DNA of 64,000 bases, from assembly GCA_022266195.1 (NCBI GenBank), contig WHVY01000004.1:6031501-6095500 (forward strand), in the 5' to 3' direction. The position numbers were made by a program, and so were the translations under genes. Of the stretch, positions 22,001-32,700 are shown piece by piece. The number at the start of each line of letters is the position of its first letter. The stretch's first letter is position 1. The notes beneath the pieces were generated by a model. The model did not search any database. It was not told where the DNA came from and saw only the letters and a program-made list of their open reading frames with translations. Source of the DNA: Tetranychus cinnabarinus. Its lineage: Eukaryota > Arthropoda > Arachnida > Trombidiformes > Tetranychidae.

Positions 22001-22164
22001 CATCGTCATGGTCTTGTGCTGTATGTAATAAGTCTAGTAACAGTAAACCTTGTATTTGTTGTGATTCTTGTGACGGATGGTTTCACTGGCCTTGTGTTGG
22101 AATCGTTGTTCCTCCGAATGAAGAAGACTCTTGGTACTGTGCGGACTGTATAAAAACTCAATGA
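19093..22164 (+). CDS. TAF3: TFIID subunit 3 (TAF3/BIP2) with histone fold and two PHD fingers
   Basis: TAF3 is a TFIID subunit that pairs with TAF10 through its histone fold and reads H3K4me3 through a C-terminal PHD finger. The start is the ATG at 19093; the upstream in-frame codons begin with TTG. The 1023 residues comprise: a histone fold about 2-75 (ALSQIGLNIGW and a MRQMNVSLEEIQEYI helix, as in TAF3); an acidic Asp run near residue 320; Lys-rich and Pro/Ser-rich linkers; a Lys/Glu/Arg charged stretch about 597-745; PHD1 at 881-929 (C883, C886, C899, C902, H-W-C, C925, C928); and PHD2 at 973-1020 (C975, C978, C990, C993, C1001, C1019). PHD1 keeps the Met896 and Trp905 expected of the methyl-lysine cage; PHD2 keeps Trp996 but has Cys987 at the Met position. 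Human and fly proteins, as I recall them, have one PHD. AATAAA lies at 22192-22197. Single exon. Confidence 0.93.
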   Translation: MLFNEKVLDLALSQIGLNIGWQSMSQQSMRILQTLVIKYIRELGKATMGFANNGNRHEAFLSDLVLAMRQMNVSLEEIQEYINEVDSVPFIKGNCIPLYPCPPPKGYVRINFPGVDEIATRPEYMEPWLPSLNFGDKSEEKDTTNGTSGETNGQDGPTEGETCPNGDGNMNDPKNGVAHERLNDHIYLSSVYIDAEGRVVGIGGREGVAPDSRLPPKDDYEEKKIAEEEEKKRKSLEAEEQERKKKQKVEEVNKPIKTKIKEKPLTKLKKTDTGLKKKGPLWVKGNTKKKLLVKVSLSGLHSGTPTAKPSPSLASRSPTDFLDDDDDDDDEFDSLYINSKENSKIDEDTSANYENTINEVIERSRLENDLEPGEIPDYDFDFKDSNLDVKNPKLKKIKKKILKKGKKKDSFDLTIDNVIKTSLGSEIASDEDKNVKDNVYTFSEENNLDVKLKEDTGVDAKEAAKILVSLSEDVPKKVKKADLKKSLKVSSPPPPVMSTFVGTKGSNASFPKVAPGSTPMSPNSNPTMFNNPFSSPLRSPPQQPIPTPPLFSDFYQLGTPMSFQSTSSKSTPLPKPPLKTLAEKKALPPIDENLLLKKEKKEKKVKEKAADKKKNKEKEREKEREKKREKEREREREKEREREREREKEREREREREKEEKVKEKEREREREREREREREREREREKEKEREKEREREREKVKEREREKEREKIKVKDKDKLKNIDKDYIKHEVKESKKSKKLKKTNNDDTWTDKKSDNNISSKLSIKAFTRHDESPVASPASSSSSTKLVIRTPPLAETVDQNKGKKDSKKKKQKAITSPSVDEPPNKKAKQIVKEKGKEKSKVKDDKKGKDKLKDDASCVLITETITKEERGQQEDKQWYCPVCSNPYDGQVEMIGCDGCDDWYHWTCVGIKEDPGEEESWFCVRCIQKQKAIETKVLKKTKKSDKPKQSKAGKSSKTSKVGSSSSSSSSWSCAVCNKSSNSKPCICCDSCDGWFHWPCVGIVVPPNEEDSWYCADCIKTQ

Positions 22165-23078
22165 TATTAAAATTATTATATAATATTTCAGAATAAATTA
22201 ATGATAATTAAGAAAAATATACCCAATCTGAATATTTACTGTATATGCTCTTTCTAATCATAGATTATTGTTAAAATAGTCTATCATACGACAATGTTAA
22301 TTAAAAAAAAGTAAACCAACAACTTCAACAGTTATTTTAATATATTATTGTTACTTTCTCGTCATCAGGTGGCACATTAAGTCTTTGAATCTCAACCATC
22401 AGCAGTGCCAATTCAGTTTTTTACATCAATTAAATTATTTCCTAATCTAATTATTGACAGATTGTTTTTGCTAATTTTTTATCTACTAGTTAATTGATTT
22501 GTGAACATCATGCTACTCGATTAAAGGTTCATTCATCTACAATTATTAGTGATTATTGAATGAACATCAATTTTAACTTGTTGATTAAATTCTGGATCAA
22601 TATTTCTCTCAAGCCTTGTAATTTTTTGGTTCTATTTTTGGCTCCATCTAATGATTATTCAGAAAGTCTTTGACAAAAAAGTGTTTTTACATTTAATATT
22701 GAAAATTGACCGAATGTTGAAAAGCTGACTCAATCAATTATCGGAGTCCAATAGAGGGCAGAACACCAAAAATACAAATTCATTGGTAAAAATTGATTAA
22801 CAATTAAACTGTAAGTACAATTTAATATATTAATTTTTAGTAAATATCTAGTTTTTACATCTTGAAATACATTCTTTATTGTTTTTTGTTATCGGAGTTA
22901 ACCTATTTTTGTTATTATAATAGACTAATCTAACATCAACCATATTCTACTTTTGACTCCTCTTTTTTCATTATTTAGATGGATAAGGATCAGACCCCTC
23001 TTGTTTACGGTCTTGGACTATCTGTATGCAATATCTGATAAAGTGTTTCATGTTCTGTGTTAATAACTTTCATCGGAA
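22165..23078. other. TAF3 3' UTR and DENND2-like 5' region
   Basis: It contains the TAF3 AATAAA, the CCAATAGAGGGCAG motif (22748-22761) and a GTAAGT donor at 22812 that may end a non-coding first exon. An AG at 22977-22978 is followed directly by an ATG (22979). That ATG opens either a 19-codon uORF or, if GT at 23024 is spliced to AG at 23089-23090, an alternative in-frame N-terminus for the next gene. Confidence 0.5.
22748..22761 (+). promoter_or_regulatory. CCAATAGAGGGCAG motif upstream of DENND2-like gene
   Basis: It matches the CTCF consensus CCASYAGRKGGCRS at all but the fourth position, by eye. It lies 331 bp before the ATG at 23079. This is the most CTCF-like of the four sites. Confidence 0.35.
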
Positions 23079-24968
23079 ATGTATCAACAGCAAACTAAAT
23101 CATCTTCAGCATCCTCCAACAAATTTTTGGCACCCTCTCGCTTACCTCGTAAAGGTCTTTCATCAAGTCCAGTCCCTCCTCCATCCAAGCCACCAAGAAC
23201 TTTTGCCCATGATGTCTATCTAAATGCCAAGAACAGTCTTCGACCCACTGGTACAGTTACTCCTATAGTGACTCGGCGTGTTCGTTCACCATTACCACCA
23301 ATTACTTCCATAAAAGAGAAAGCCATCAATAATCCATACCATTATTCTAATCATATTTATAGTTCCATTGATGATGACAAAACTTACTTTCGCAATGCTA
23401 CTTTGCGGCGTCGGTCAAAAAGCTTCGAGCACATTTACGCTGAGCCTGAATCACCAATCAAAGACGATATTGAAGTTAGTGAAAAGTTCAGAAAACTCCG
23501 TAATAAAGTAACTCCAGCGGATGTTGATCCCTACATGGTTACAGATTTATTCAATGCAAAGGAAACCCCTAGTAAATCAAGTCGCATTAAGGATATTATA
23601 AAACAATCGTTTTCCGCCCTCCGACGATTTACTCGTTTAGCTCAATTTGATCGGCCAGAATTCGAGGATGACACTGCCAGCGAAATCAGTCCATCAGAGA
23701 TTGCTGAACGTATCATCTATGTAAAAACCCTAAAACGAAATCATACTCTTGAAACCTCCGATTATTACAGCTCTGTAGCTGATACCAAAACAGAAGTTAG
23801 CCTTTGTCGATGTTGTTTGATCATAAAAGATGATGGGTCAACAACCATTATACCAAGAAATGTTAAACTCAACAATACCAAGTTAATTGAGGAGTTAACT
23901 GATTTTCCTGGACTCGATTTTGATTACTATTGGTTCACTATTTGGACGAAAGACGATAAATTTCTTTATGCTTACTGTGAACGCCAGAATCGTTATAAAC
24001 GCCGGGTTTGCATTGTATCTGATGTTTATTTTCCTGAACTGTATATAAGAATCTTTAAAGCCCTTGGTAGTAAGGAAAATATTGACCCACCGGTTATATC
24101 ATTTCTTAAAAAGAAATGTTGTGCACTACCTGGAGACGATTTAAACTACCTTTTTCTTCTTAATGTTCAAGTTCCTTATGACTGCCAAATTAGTTTAACC
24201 AAACAATCAGATCTTCTTTATCTGATAAGCCCTTCCTTATTGATGATGTGCATCGCCACCTTGATTCATGAACGCCGAGTGGTACTCGTTTCACGTCAAG
24301 AACAACGCCTTATTTCATCTTGTCGTCAACTTGTTTCACTACTTTATCCACTTTCTTGGGATTACATGTTTTGGCCTTTAGTTCCTTCCAACCATTTGTC
24401 ACTTTGCTCAGCTATTAATATGCCTTTCCTGATCGGTATTCAATCACGGAATGTGTGGAAGTTTATCAACGCCATTAAAAAACGTGATGATAAATTGCTT
24501 ATCATTGACTTGGATCGAAATTTGGTTCTCATGGAGATTGGCGATGAGTCCAAAATAATTCCTGCTAAAATATCAAAAGCTGTTAAACTTGCTCTTGATT
24601 TATGTCTTTCTATGAATGATCCTCAAGATAAATACCGTGATGGAGTTACCAGAGAAGCCTTTATTGAAATGTTCATTGAACTCATAGGAACAGCTCGTCT
24701 CTTTGTGACAGAAGACAGTTTCTCGCGAGAAGCTTATATAGCATCAATTAAAAGTCGTAGTCATCAATCATTTCTTCAATGGTTCACCGAGACTCGGTTG
24801 TTTAACAATCACATTAAATTCAATCAGCTGCGATTAATACAATCGCGAATCCATCCAAAATACAATCATTTCCTTCAAATGGGACTATTTGAGATGAAAT
24901 CTCTTCAAATTATCAATGAAACTCAAAGTAAAACAACTAAATCTCTTTTCGGCAAATTCAAGATATAA
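23079..24968 (+). CDS. DENN domain protein, DENND2 type (Rab GEF)
   Basis: DENND2 proteins are guanine-nucleotide exchange factors for Rab GTPases in membrane traffic. The 629-residue product has a basic, Pro/Ser-rich N-terminal third with SH3-ligand-like PVPPPSKPPRTF, then the tripartite DENN module. The uDENN part begins about residue 237 (SLCRCCLIIK) and includes FDYYWFTIWTKDD. The cDENN part spans about 355-490, with HERRVVLVSRQEQRLISSC and LVSLLYPLSWDYMFWPLVP. The dDENN part spans about 520-605, with TREAFIEMFIELIG and the FSREAYIASIKSRSHQSFLQ segment typical of DENND2. The C-terminus ends in a short basic tail. The ATG at 23079 gives this model; splicing 22979-23023 to 23091 would replace MYQQ with a 15-residue start in the same frame. 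AATAAA lies at 25280-25285. Which DENND2 paralogue it corresponds to cannot be decided. Confidence 0.85.
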   Translation: MYQQQTKSSSASSNKFLAPSRLPRKGLSSSPVPPPSKPPRTFAHDVYLNAKNSLRPTGTVTPIVTRRVRSPLPPITSIKEKAINNPYHYSNHIYSSIDDDKTYFRNATLRRRSKSFEHIYAEPESPIKDDIEVSEKFRKLRNKVTPADVDPYMVTDLFNAKETPSKSSRIKDIIKQSFSALRRFTRLAQFDRPEFEDDTASEISPSEIAERIIYVKTLKRNHTLETSDYYSSVADTKTEVSLCRCCLIIKDDGSTTIIPRNVKLNNTKLIEELTDFPGLDFDYYWFTIWTKDDKFLYAYCERQNRYKRRVCIVSDVYFPELYIRIFKALGSKENIDPPVISFLKKKCCALPGDDLNYLFLLNVQVPYDCQISLTKQSDLLYLISPSLLMMCIATLIHERRVVLVSRQEQRLISSCRQLVSLLYPLSWDYMFWPLVPSNHLSLCSAINMPFLIGIQSRNVWKFINAIKKRDDKLLIIDLDRNLVLMEIGDESKIIPAKISKAVKLALDLCLSMNDPQDKYRDGVTREAFIEMFIELIGTARLFVTEDSFSREAYIASIKSRSHQSFLQWFTETRLFNNHIKFNQLRLIQSRIHPKYNHFLQMGLFEMKSLQIINETQSKTTKSLFGKFKI

Positions 24969-26742
24969 ATATCTTACCAATCAGTATCGAACCAAACTCT
25001 TAAGAAGCACCTTCATAAACAGATAAACAGCTGATGGTTTTACAAAAGATCTGAGACAAAAAAAACAAAGCAAAGTGTAATTATCATTTCCAACATCATG
25101 ACCAAAATCAAAAGCCTTTCAAACTAATGTTTTTGTTTTGTTCATATTTTAACTCGCACTGTTATTATCATCACTTATTATCATTATCATTATTTTTATC
25201 ATAAATTTTTGCTCTTACCACAATTTTAATGATCTAAATGTCGATAGAAGTTAATTTTTTACCAGCAAAATTAAATTTGAATAAAAAACTGATTGTGTAA
25301 ACAAATTATTACCAAGTGGATTCGGAAATCAACAAATGGTGAAAGTGTCGATTCAAATCCGATAAATAAACGTTTCAATCAGGGAAATTACTCTATCAAT
25401 TATCCAACTATCAAATCTATTGAATATGATTAATCAACTGTCAGGTGGAAAGCTTCAAGTCATCACATGGAATTGATTAAGGCAAGAAACAACAACAGAA
25501 AACATCTAATTGAAAACAAAAAATGTTGAAGTGAATTCTAATTCTTAATAGCAAGTCTGGCTCAGATGGCTTCAAATTAAATCCAGAGACAATCGATCGC
25601 CAAAATTGGTTTCAGATGCTCTGAACTTCTAGTATTAGCGTAACTTCATGAAATGCCACAAAATCAGTTGTTATCAAGATAATTCATTTTTCTTTGATTC
25701 ACTTTCCTGTTTCCTTTCCTGGAATCTTTTGTTGTCATTTCAATCATTTATTTATACAATTATTTGTACATTTATTTATTACAAACCAAATTAGAGGCAA
25801 AATCTCATTTTTATGACATCAGCTGACTCCACTCACTGTTTATTGAACCTAAAACGATTCCTATCATAATAAATGTACTAATAAGGTTATCCAAGTTGCT
25901 ATTCATTGGTATAAATCACATTTCAATATGTGTTGTCACTCAAATTTCACTGTCCATAGCAAATCTGTTAATTTTGTTCAATGCGCCTGTTTTATTCATT
26001 TATCAACTGAAAGATTTGGTTATTCAAGTTTTACACAATTTGAGTTAAAATTTACATTCAAAATAATTTATAATTTGTACTTTCAACGAATTATAACAAT
26101 TAAATCAGCTAAGATTCCGTCAGGATTCATTTAATAACAGATCTATCAATTTTAACAATGATTAGGACAACTCAGTTTATTAAGTCTAAAATATTAAGAT
26201 TGTTAATTATTTTCCATGTCAAGGCTAAGTGTTATAATTAAAACAAATGTTTGAATATCATTATTAGACTGAAATCAACCCCATGATTGTTGATCATGAT
26301 TAAGATTAATATACAGCAAAAACATTAAACATAAAATGGTTAACATTGAGTCTATTAAGGTACAGAATCATTGACTTTAAACATGGACTGCTTTTGTATC
26401 TTTTCAATAATTGAAATTTACAATTATAATTTAAATATATAAATAGTTGAAATAGTTTTCCACCAAAAAATATTGTTCATAAATGATAAATAATAATAAA
26501 GTTAAGCAGGACAAATGATCAGTCACAATAGCAATAATAATAATCATAATAACAACAATTGAATCAATGAATATTTCTTAAATCATCTTCACTTATCTTA
26601 ACAATCCCTCTCAACCATTACAATACATTTCAACCCTTTCAATGATTACAACCATTAATAAACCATTAACTGAGCAATGGTGAACAGTAAATAGCATTGA
26701 TAGTGATATAATAATGATATTGAAGGGCCATGAATTTTCATT
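24969..26742. other. Intergenic: convergent 3' ends of DENND2-like gene and calbindin
   Basis: AT-rich sequence with the DENND2 3' UTR. The plus-strand ORF at 25928-26134 looks random. A minus-strand AATAAA at 26176-26181 could serve the calbindin transcript. Nothing else was recognised. Confidence 0.5.
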
Positions 26743-29700
26743 TCATTTTTGGTTAACTTTCAGATTGTTATTATGAACATTATTATTTAAATGAACATTC
26801 TCATTTTTACTAGAGTGATTATGATTATTGGTCTTATTAACTGAATGGTTATTCCTATTATTGTCATAGTTGGCACCATTAACTTGATTGTTATTAAGCT
26901 TGTCTTCTTCATCCATTGAATCCTCTTCCTCTTGAGCGTGTTTAGCCAACGCTAATAGAACCATAGTTAACTCTTTTTTGTTAATTTTTCCGTCTTTATT
27001 CAGATCGCAGCCTTTTAAAATGGATCTTTGAAATTGCTCCAAGTCTTGAGCATCGTAATCCTGAATAGAAAAAAATTAAACAAAAAAATAACAATTAGTA
27101 AAGAGCAATTGTAAGACATCATCTGCATCAGTGGAAATGGTTAACCTTAACATTGTAAGCTCATAATTAGACCGGTAATTATCAATTTACACGCAATTCA
27201 ACACTTTTTACACTTAATTTTCTCAACCTTTAGTCAATAGATTGGATCAAAATATTGATATTCATTGCCTTCCATTGAAACCTAACAATTAACTAATGTT
27301 TAGATAATGAAATTGTGAAAAGGGCAGACAGAATTGTCTTGAAAATTTGAATGAAAAAGTAAGAATGATTGAATGGAACAATCATTCAAACATTCAAATT
27401 GTTAACCTGTCAACCTGTCAATTGATACTAACAAGCAAATGTAAAGAAAGTGATCGAGTTTTGTTGCCAATGTAAAAATATTCACATTTAGATTGATTCG
27501 TCTGAATTTATATGATTGTTAAGATCAAAATTTTGAATTTTATAATTTTTTCCCCAACATTTCCACTTTCATGGTAACTCATATGACAATAATGGTAACA
27601 ATGTTAATAATATAAATAATAACAGCAACAGTAACCTTGATGTCAAGGAATCAAGCAACTGTCAGTTTAATGGATAAACTGAGTTGTTACTAAATTAAGT
27701 CACAAGAAGTGCAGTGAGTTTACATTGAATCGCATTCACAAAGCTTGTCGTTCAACATCAGCTTTATGTCATTTTCAGGAGCAACTGATACATGGAAAAA
27801 TCACAATTTAAATTGCAAGTAAATCGATGAATTTCACACAAACTCAAATTGATGGTTTAAAAAAGCTTTTTAACTGTGAGATTTGACGAAGAAAAGTAAT
27901 CGATTTGAATATTTCCCTGAATATTTCTCTGCATGATCAATGGTAATTGATAAAATGAAACAATTTAACTGTTAAATATTTCCCAATGATTGATTGAATC
28001 AATTGCAAAATTTTCATTTCATTGACATTCAATCGATATTTACGGGTTTTTAAGGTTTTAAGGTTGAAGCGAAATGCTATTGAAATGCTTAGGAAAAAAA
28101 AGGTGCAAATGGAAATGAATGCACAATGTTTCATGGTGAACATGATGATAAAGATAAGTTGATATTAAAATAAGGTAAATAAGAGTAGGAGGAATGATGA
28201 GCTTATTGAATGGAAAGAATAGAAAAAAATGATGTTTTTTGGGTTAAACTCACTTTTTTAACCAATTCAAGTAGATCTTTGAGAAACCCTTTCAACTCTT
28301 CATTTTCAATGGTTCCATTGTTATCCTTTAGCATTGAAGATATCAGCCAAGAGAAAGGTGATGAAAAAAAGGAAAAGAAAAATTAGTTTATGCAAATAAA
28401 ATGATGTAAAACAAGTTGAAGATGAAGGTATAGTCGTTTGATATTCAAAACATTCACAAAATTATTAAGTTTTGTCAAAATGTGAATCTTAATGTATTTG
28501 TAGGATTTAGCAATGATTGAAATAGCAAAGTTGATTGGGATGAAAACACAAGAGAAACAGTTTTTTTTATTTTACCCTCGATTTGCCTGAAAACAAGTTG
28601 CCATTGAAAAAAGCTTTCAGTTCAACCTAATCATTGCTTGAACTTCATGTAAATGCTAAAGATCAATTTTGATGTCCATGACTTTGTTAATTTAAATACG
28701 TCTCTATGTTCAAAATTAATAATTTAAAGTAAAGTGTTCAATCTTTGAAGCTGTTGACTTATTCAATTTGACCAACTTAGTAATTTTGTATTCTTCAGAT
28801 TGTTTCCGAAATCAAATGACCGCAATAACAAAGTACAGCAAATTCATTTCTATTGAATTGAAACCATTAGCTTATTTAATCGGTTAATTTGGTGTGAATT
28901 TGATGCACTCTAATACAAGGTGAATCCTGAAAAGATCACGTAATAAGATAATCATCATTATTGTTGAGTATTCCAGGTTCAACAGTAGCTAGTTTAATCG
29001 ATTAAAACTTCAACAGATAATGATCGTCATTAAAAAAGAGTTAATAAGTGATTAAAGTGAAAATTTTATTTCATTATAAATTTTCAAATATTTTTCCACA
29101 ACATTCAAAAGTTAATTAACTCTTATTGATTTTCATTTTAGCCAAATGCATCATCATGAAAATTAAGCACCAAAAAGTAGAAGCAAATGAGGTTCTCAGC
29201 ATTCTTGAAATTCACCTCTTATTGTGCAGATGATATCTCATTAATAGACTAAATTAATAAGCTAAATAGCAAATTCTGAAGTTCATTTAATCCAAGCTTG
29301 TCTGAGTTTCAAGTGCTTCGTACTTAATTCAAGTCTATCAATTTTATACCGAAAATTTGTTTGAATTTCCAATGAAAATTTGCTCATATTTTGTTATTTG
29401 CGTTCAATTGATTCATGAAAAGATGGTGATACTTACCCTGTCATAGAGAGAGAAGACTGTCTCAATATCTTGTTGAGTTAATTTGGTTCCAATGAAATTG
29501 GATCGACAGAGAAAATTTTCCTTGACTGGAAGCAATCTGTAAGAGAATGGAAACAATTCAACAGTTTAATCACAATTATCAATATAATTGGACAATGGAG
29601 CAAAAAAATGGTGAAAAAAGGTTTTATCCTAAATGATTAACTTGGACTTGTTGCAATTGTTAACTTAAATTGTTATCCCATGTTTATTTCATGTTTACCT

Positions 29701-32700
29701 TTGATGGAAGGAAAAAGAAACCCAAATCCCATTCTGAATCTTATCTTCAACTTTCAGATACTTTGAAAGTATCACTTGAATGGTTACTTTTCACTGGTAT
29801 AATTTAAAGACTTTGAAACTCCCTGAAGAGCATTCTAATTCAATTCGAGAAAACAGAAAGGATTGAATGTTGATTCAGGAAACAGAAGGGAAAAGCAAAA
29901 AGTTGATCATTATTATCATCGACAAAAAAACATGGTTTCATAACCAACAGAACAGAATCTATTGAATCTGTGCCTGAAATGAAATATATTAATGTAATCC
30001 TTTTAGTTTCATCTTCATTGATTCTTGACATTATTACATGAAATTTATCAGCATTAACTGAAACTTTATATTTGAGCATAAAGAGAAAGCTTAACATTGT
30101 CGGCAAGTTTTTTCATTTTTTTTGGCACAAAAATAGAAACCCAAATTTTTCATGTAAAAATATCATGAAACGTGGTTCTTTTACCTTCATAAATAATTTG
30201 ATCACTCATGATATTAAACATGTAAGAATCTAATTTCATCCCAAAGGAATTATAACTTTTACCTTTTACCTTCACAGCATTATCGTCTTACGAATATCAT
30301 ATTTTCAGAGTAAAACAAACCTCTCAAATTATTAGATATTTTCCTGTAAGAACATAATTCGTTGGCTTTTCAATTTCCTTAGTTATTCATTTTTTTCCTG
30401 GTTAACAATCAACTCATAACTTAATTGTAAACACAAATGTAAACTTCAACAACGAATATGAAACTGCTAATGAATCGATACTTGAAATGCAAAAAAAATT
30501 CAACTTTTATTGCAATTTTATTTCATTCTTGTCCCAGTTTTTTACCAAATTTAAGATAATTATTATAACTTGTCGATGCTTTAATTAGCCTTTTTTGTAG
30601 TTAGCATTAATAAATGGCAAATTTAATGGACTGTTGAGTTGATATTAAATATTGTAGTCTATTGAAATTGTTGGACTGTTTTATGGTAAACAAAGACTAT
30701 TGATTAATTTAACCATTAAAATGTATCATTCACTTTAATCATTAATATTAATATTTGCTCCTTCAATTGCTATTTATGGAAAGCCATCTTTTACCTTTGT
30801 TATTCAAACAATAAACTTATTGAAATTGTATTTGTATTACTTTCATTATTAAAATTGAATTCAATTACCGAGAGATTTTAGTGTAAAAAAATATCATGTA
30901 ACTATTGTTATCGTTTTCATCAGCATTGATATTAACTAATATGAATATCATTTGAAATTCATTGGGAGTTTCAATGGCATAACCAAATAGGAATAAATTT
31001 AAAGGTAATTTCAATAAACTTACTTGGCCATTTCACTTAATTGTAATTTACCATCCTTGTTGGTATCAAATATTTGAAGCAATGTGTCAGTGTATTCAAT
31101 TAACTTGTCTTCATCAACATCACCATCAATGGCACCTCGATTGGCTTCTTTCATTAAATCACGTAAAAAATTCTGTAAAAGGTTCAATTAAAATAAGGTT
31201 ATTTATTGCATTGAGTCAATGTAAAAATTAAACACTTTGAGTCTCAATTTTCAAACATTGAAATTTTTCTGGTTAAATTGGTTAAAGGTGGTTGGGTTAA
31301 GTAATCAACAAAAGTATCATCGTTTGTTGATTTATTATCATCTGAGCAAACAATATAATGAAACTTGCAACCTCACCCTTTAATCTTGAGTATAATAACC
31401 TTATTTAATAGGGTGTATCAGGATTAAGATTAAATTGCAAATTAAATTGAATTATGAGGCAAATCAGAATAACTTTGACTTTAAAATTTGATACAACTCA
31501 AGGTATTAAAAAGGCTATTCATTTGCTTGAAGCTCAACTAATCTGACAATGTACATATTGTTGGTTCCTTTTCTCACTATTACATGGTTAGCCAATTAAC
31601 GGAATCAACTTAAAATTTGATTTTGTTTGATGGAAATTGTGCTTAATTGTTAATCAATACGTCTTGGGAACAGTTGATATTAAAGCGAATTGATTCTGTT
31701 GCTTTATGCAACTGAACCATTTCCAGACTCTTTTTGAAGGTTAATTATTGTACCTTTCATTATATTGACTTGTCATTTAGACGATCACAATTTGCGAGGA
31801 AAATTAGTATTTAAATAGAAAAGCAATTGTGTTCGAATGAATTTTCTTGAAAAATATTAATAGTTTATCCTTGAACAGTTGCTGGATAACTGTTGCTGCA
31901 AGTTGTTTATGCATATTATTCACAATATAACGTGAATTAATAATCACTCCCAGTGTTGGGATGATATTTTATGGTAAATGATTAACAAATGTTCACAAGG
32001 ATTTCGTTAGACTTGTAAAGTAATTAAGATTGAAGGTTATGCACAAAAAAGAGTGTTTTCCTGAAAAAATTTCACCCAAATTCAATAAACAAAATTGTCT
32101 CAATTATGGTTGATGCTAACGAATGAGATAAATTGTGACAAAAATGCTTGAATAACTTTCAATTGCAACTAATTGGCCCATTAACCCATGTAACAGATGA
32201 AACCATTTGTCAATTCAATGCTACATTTCTAGTGATTTCATATAGCATTACAACATTGCAATTTGTTTCATAAAAGTTATATCAAAGTTTGGAAATGCCT
32301 TAAGATATTGATGAAATGGTTTTTGTTTGTTATCTGTTCATTTTAAATTTGATGGAATCGCATTTGGAATCATAAATTCAGGAAAACGAAACACTGGAAA
32401 TGAGCTTACAAGCTGTTGTACTTTTTCAAGGGAATTTTGTATTTTTAAAAGGTTGAAAGAAAATCATTGATCAATTCAGCTAAGTACATGAAAGATCTGG
32501 AATCAATTCAGGTATTGGATAAAAAGGTAACCTTGTTGATCCAAGATTCAATGTAAACCGAGAAGAAAGGAAAGATGATCAGAATGATGATCTAAATGAT
32601 GAAGATGAAAAAAAGGTAAAAACCATTAGTCAAAACCAAATAGACGTTCAATGTTAACAATGTCAACTTGCAATTCCCTTGATCACAATGGATCAATACA

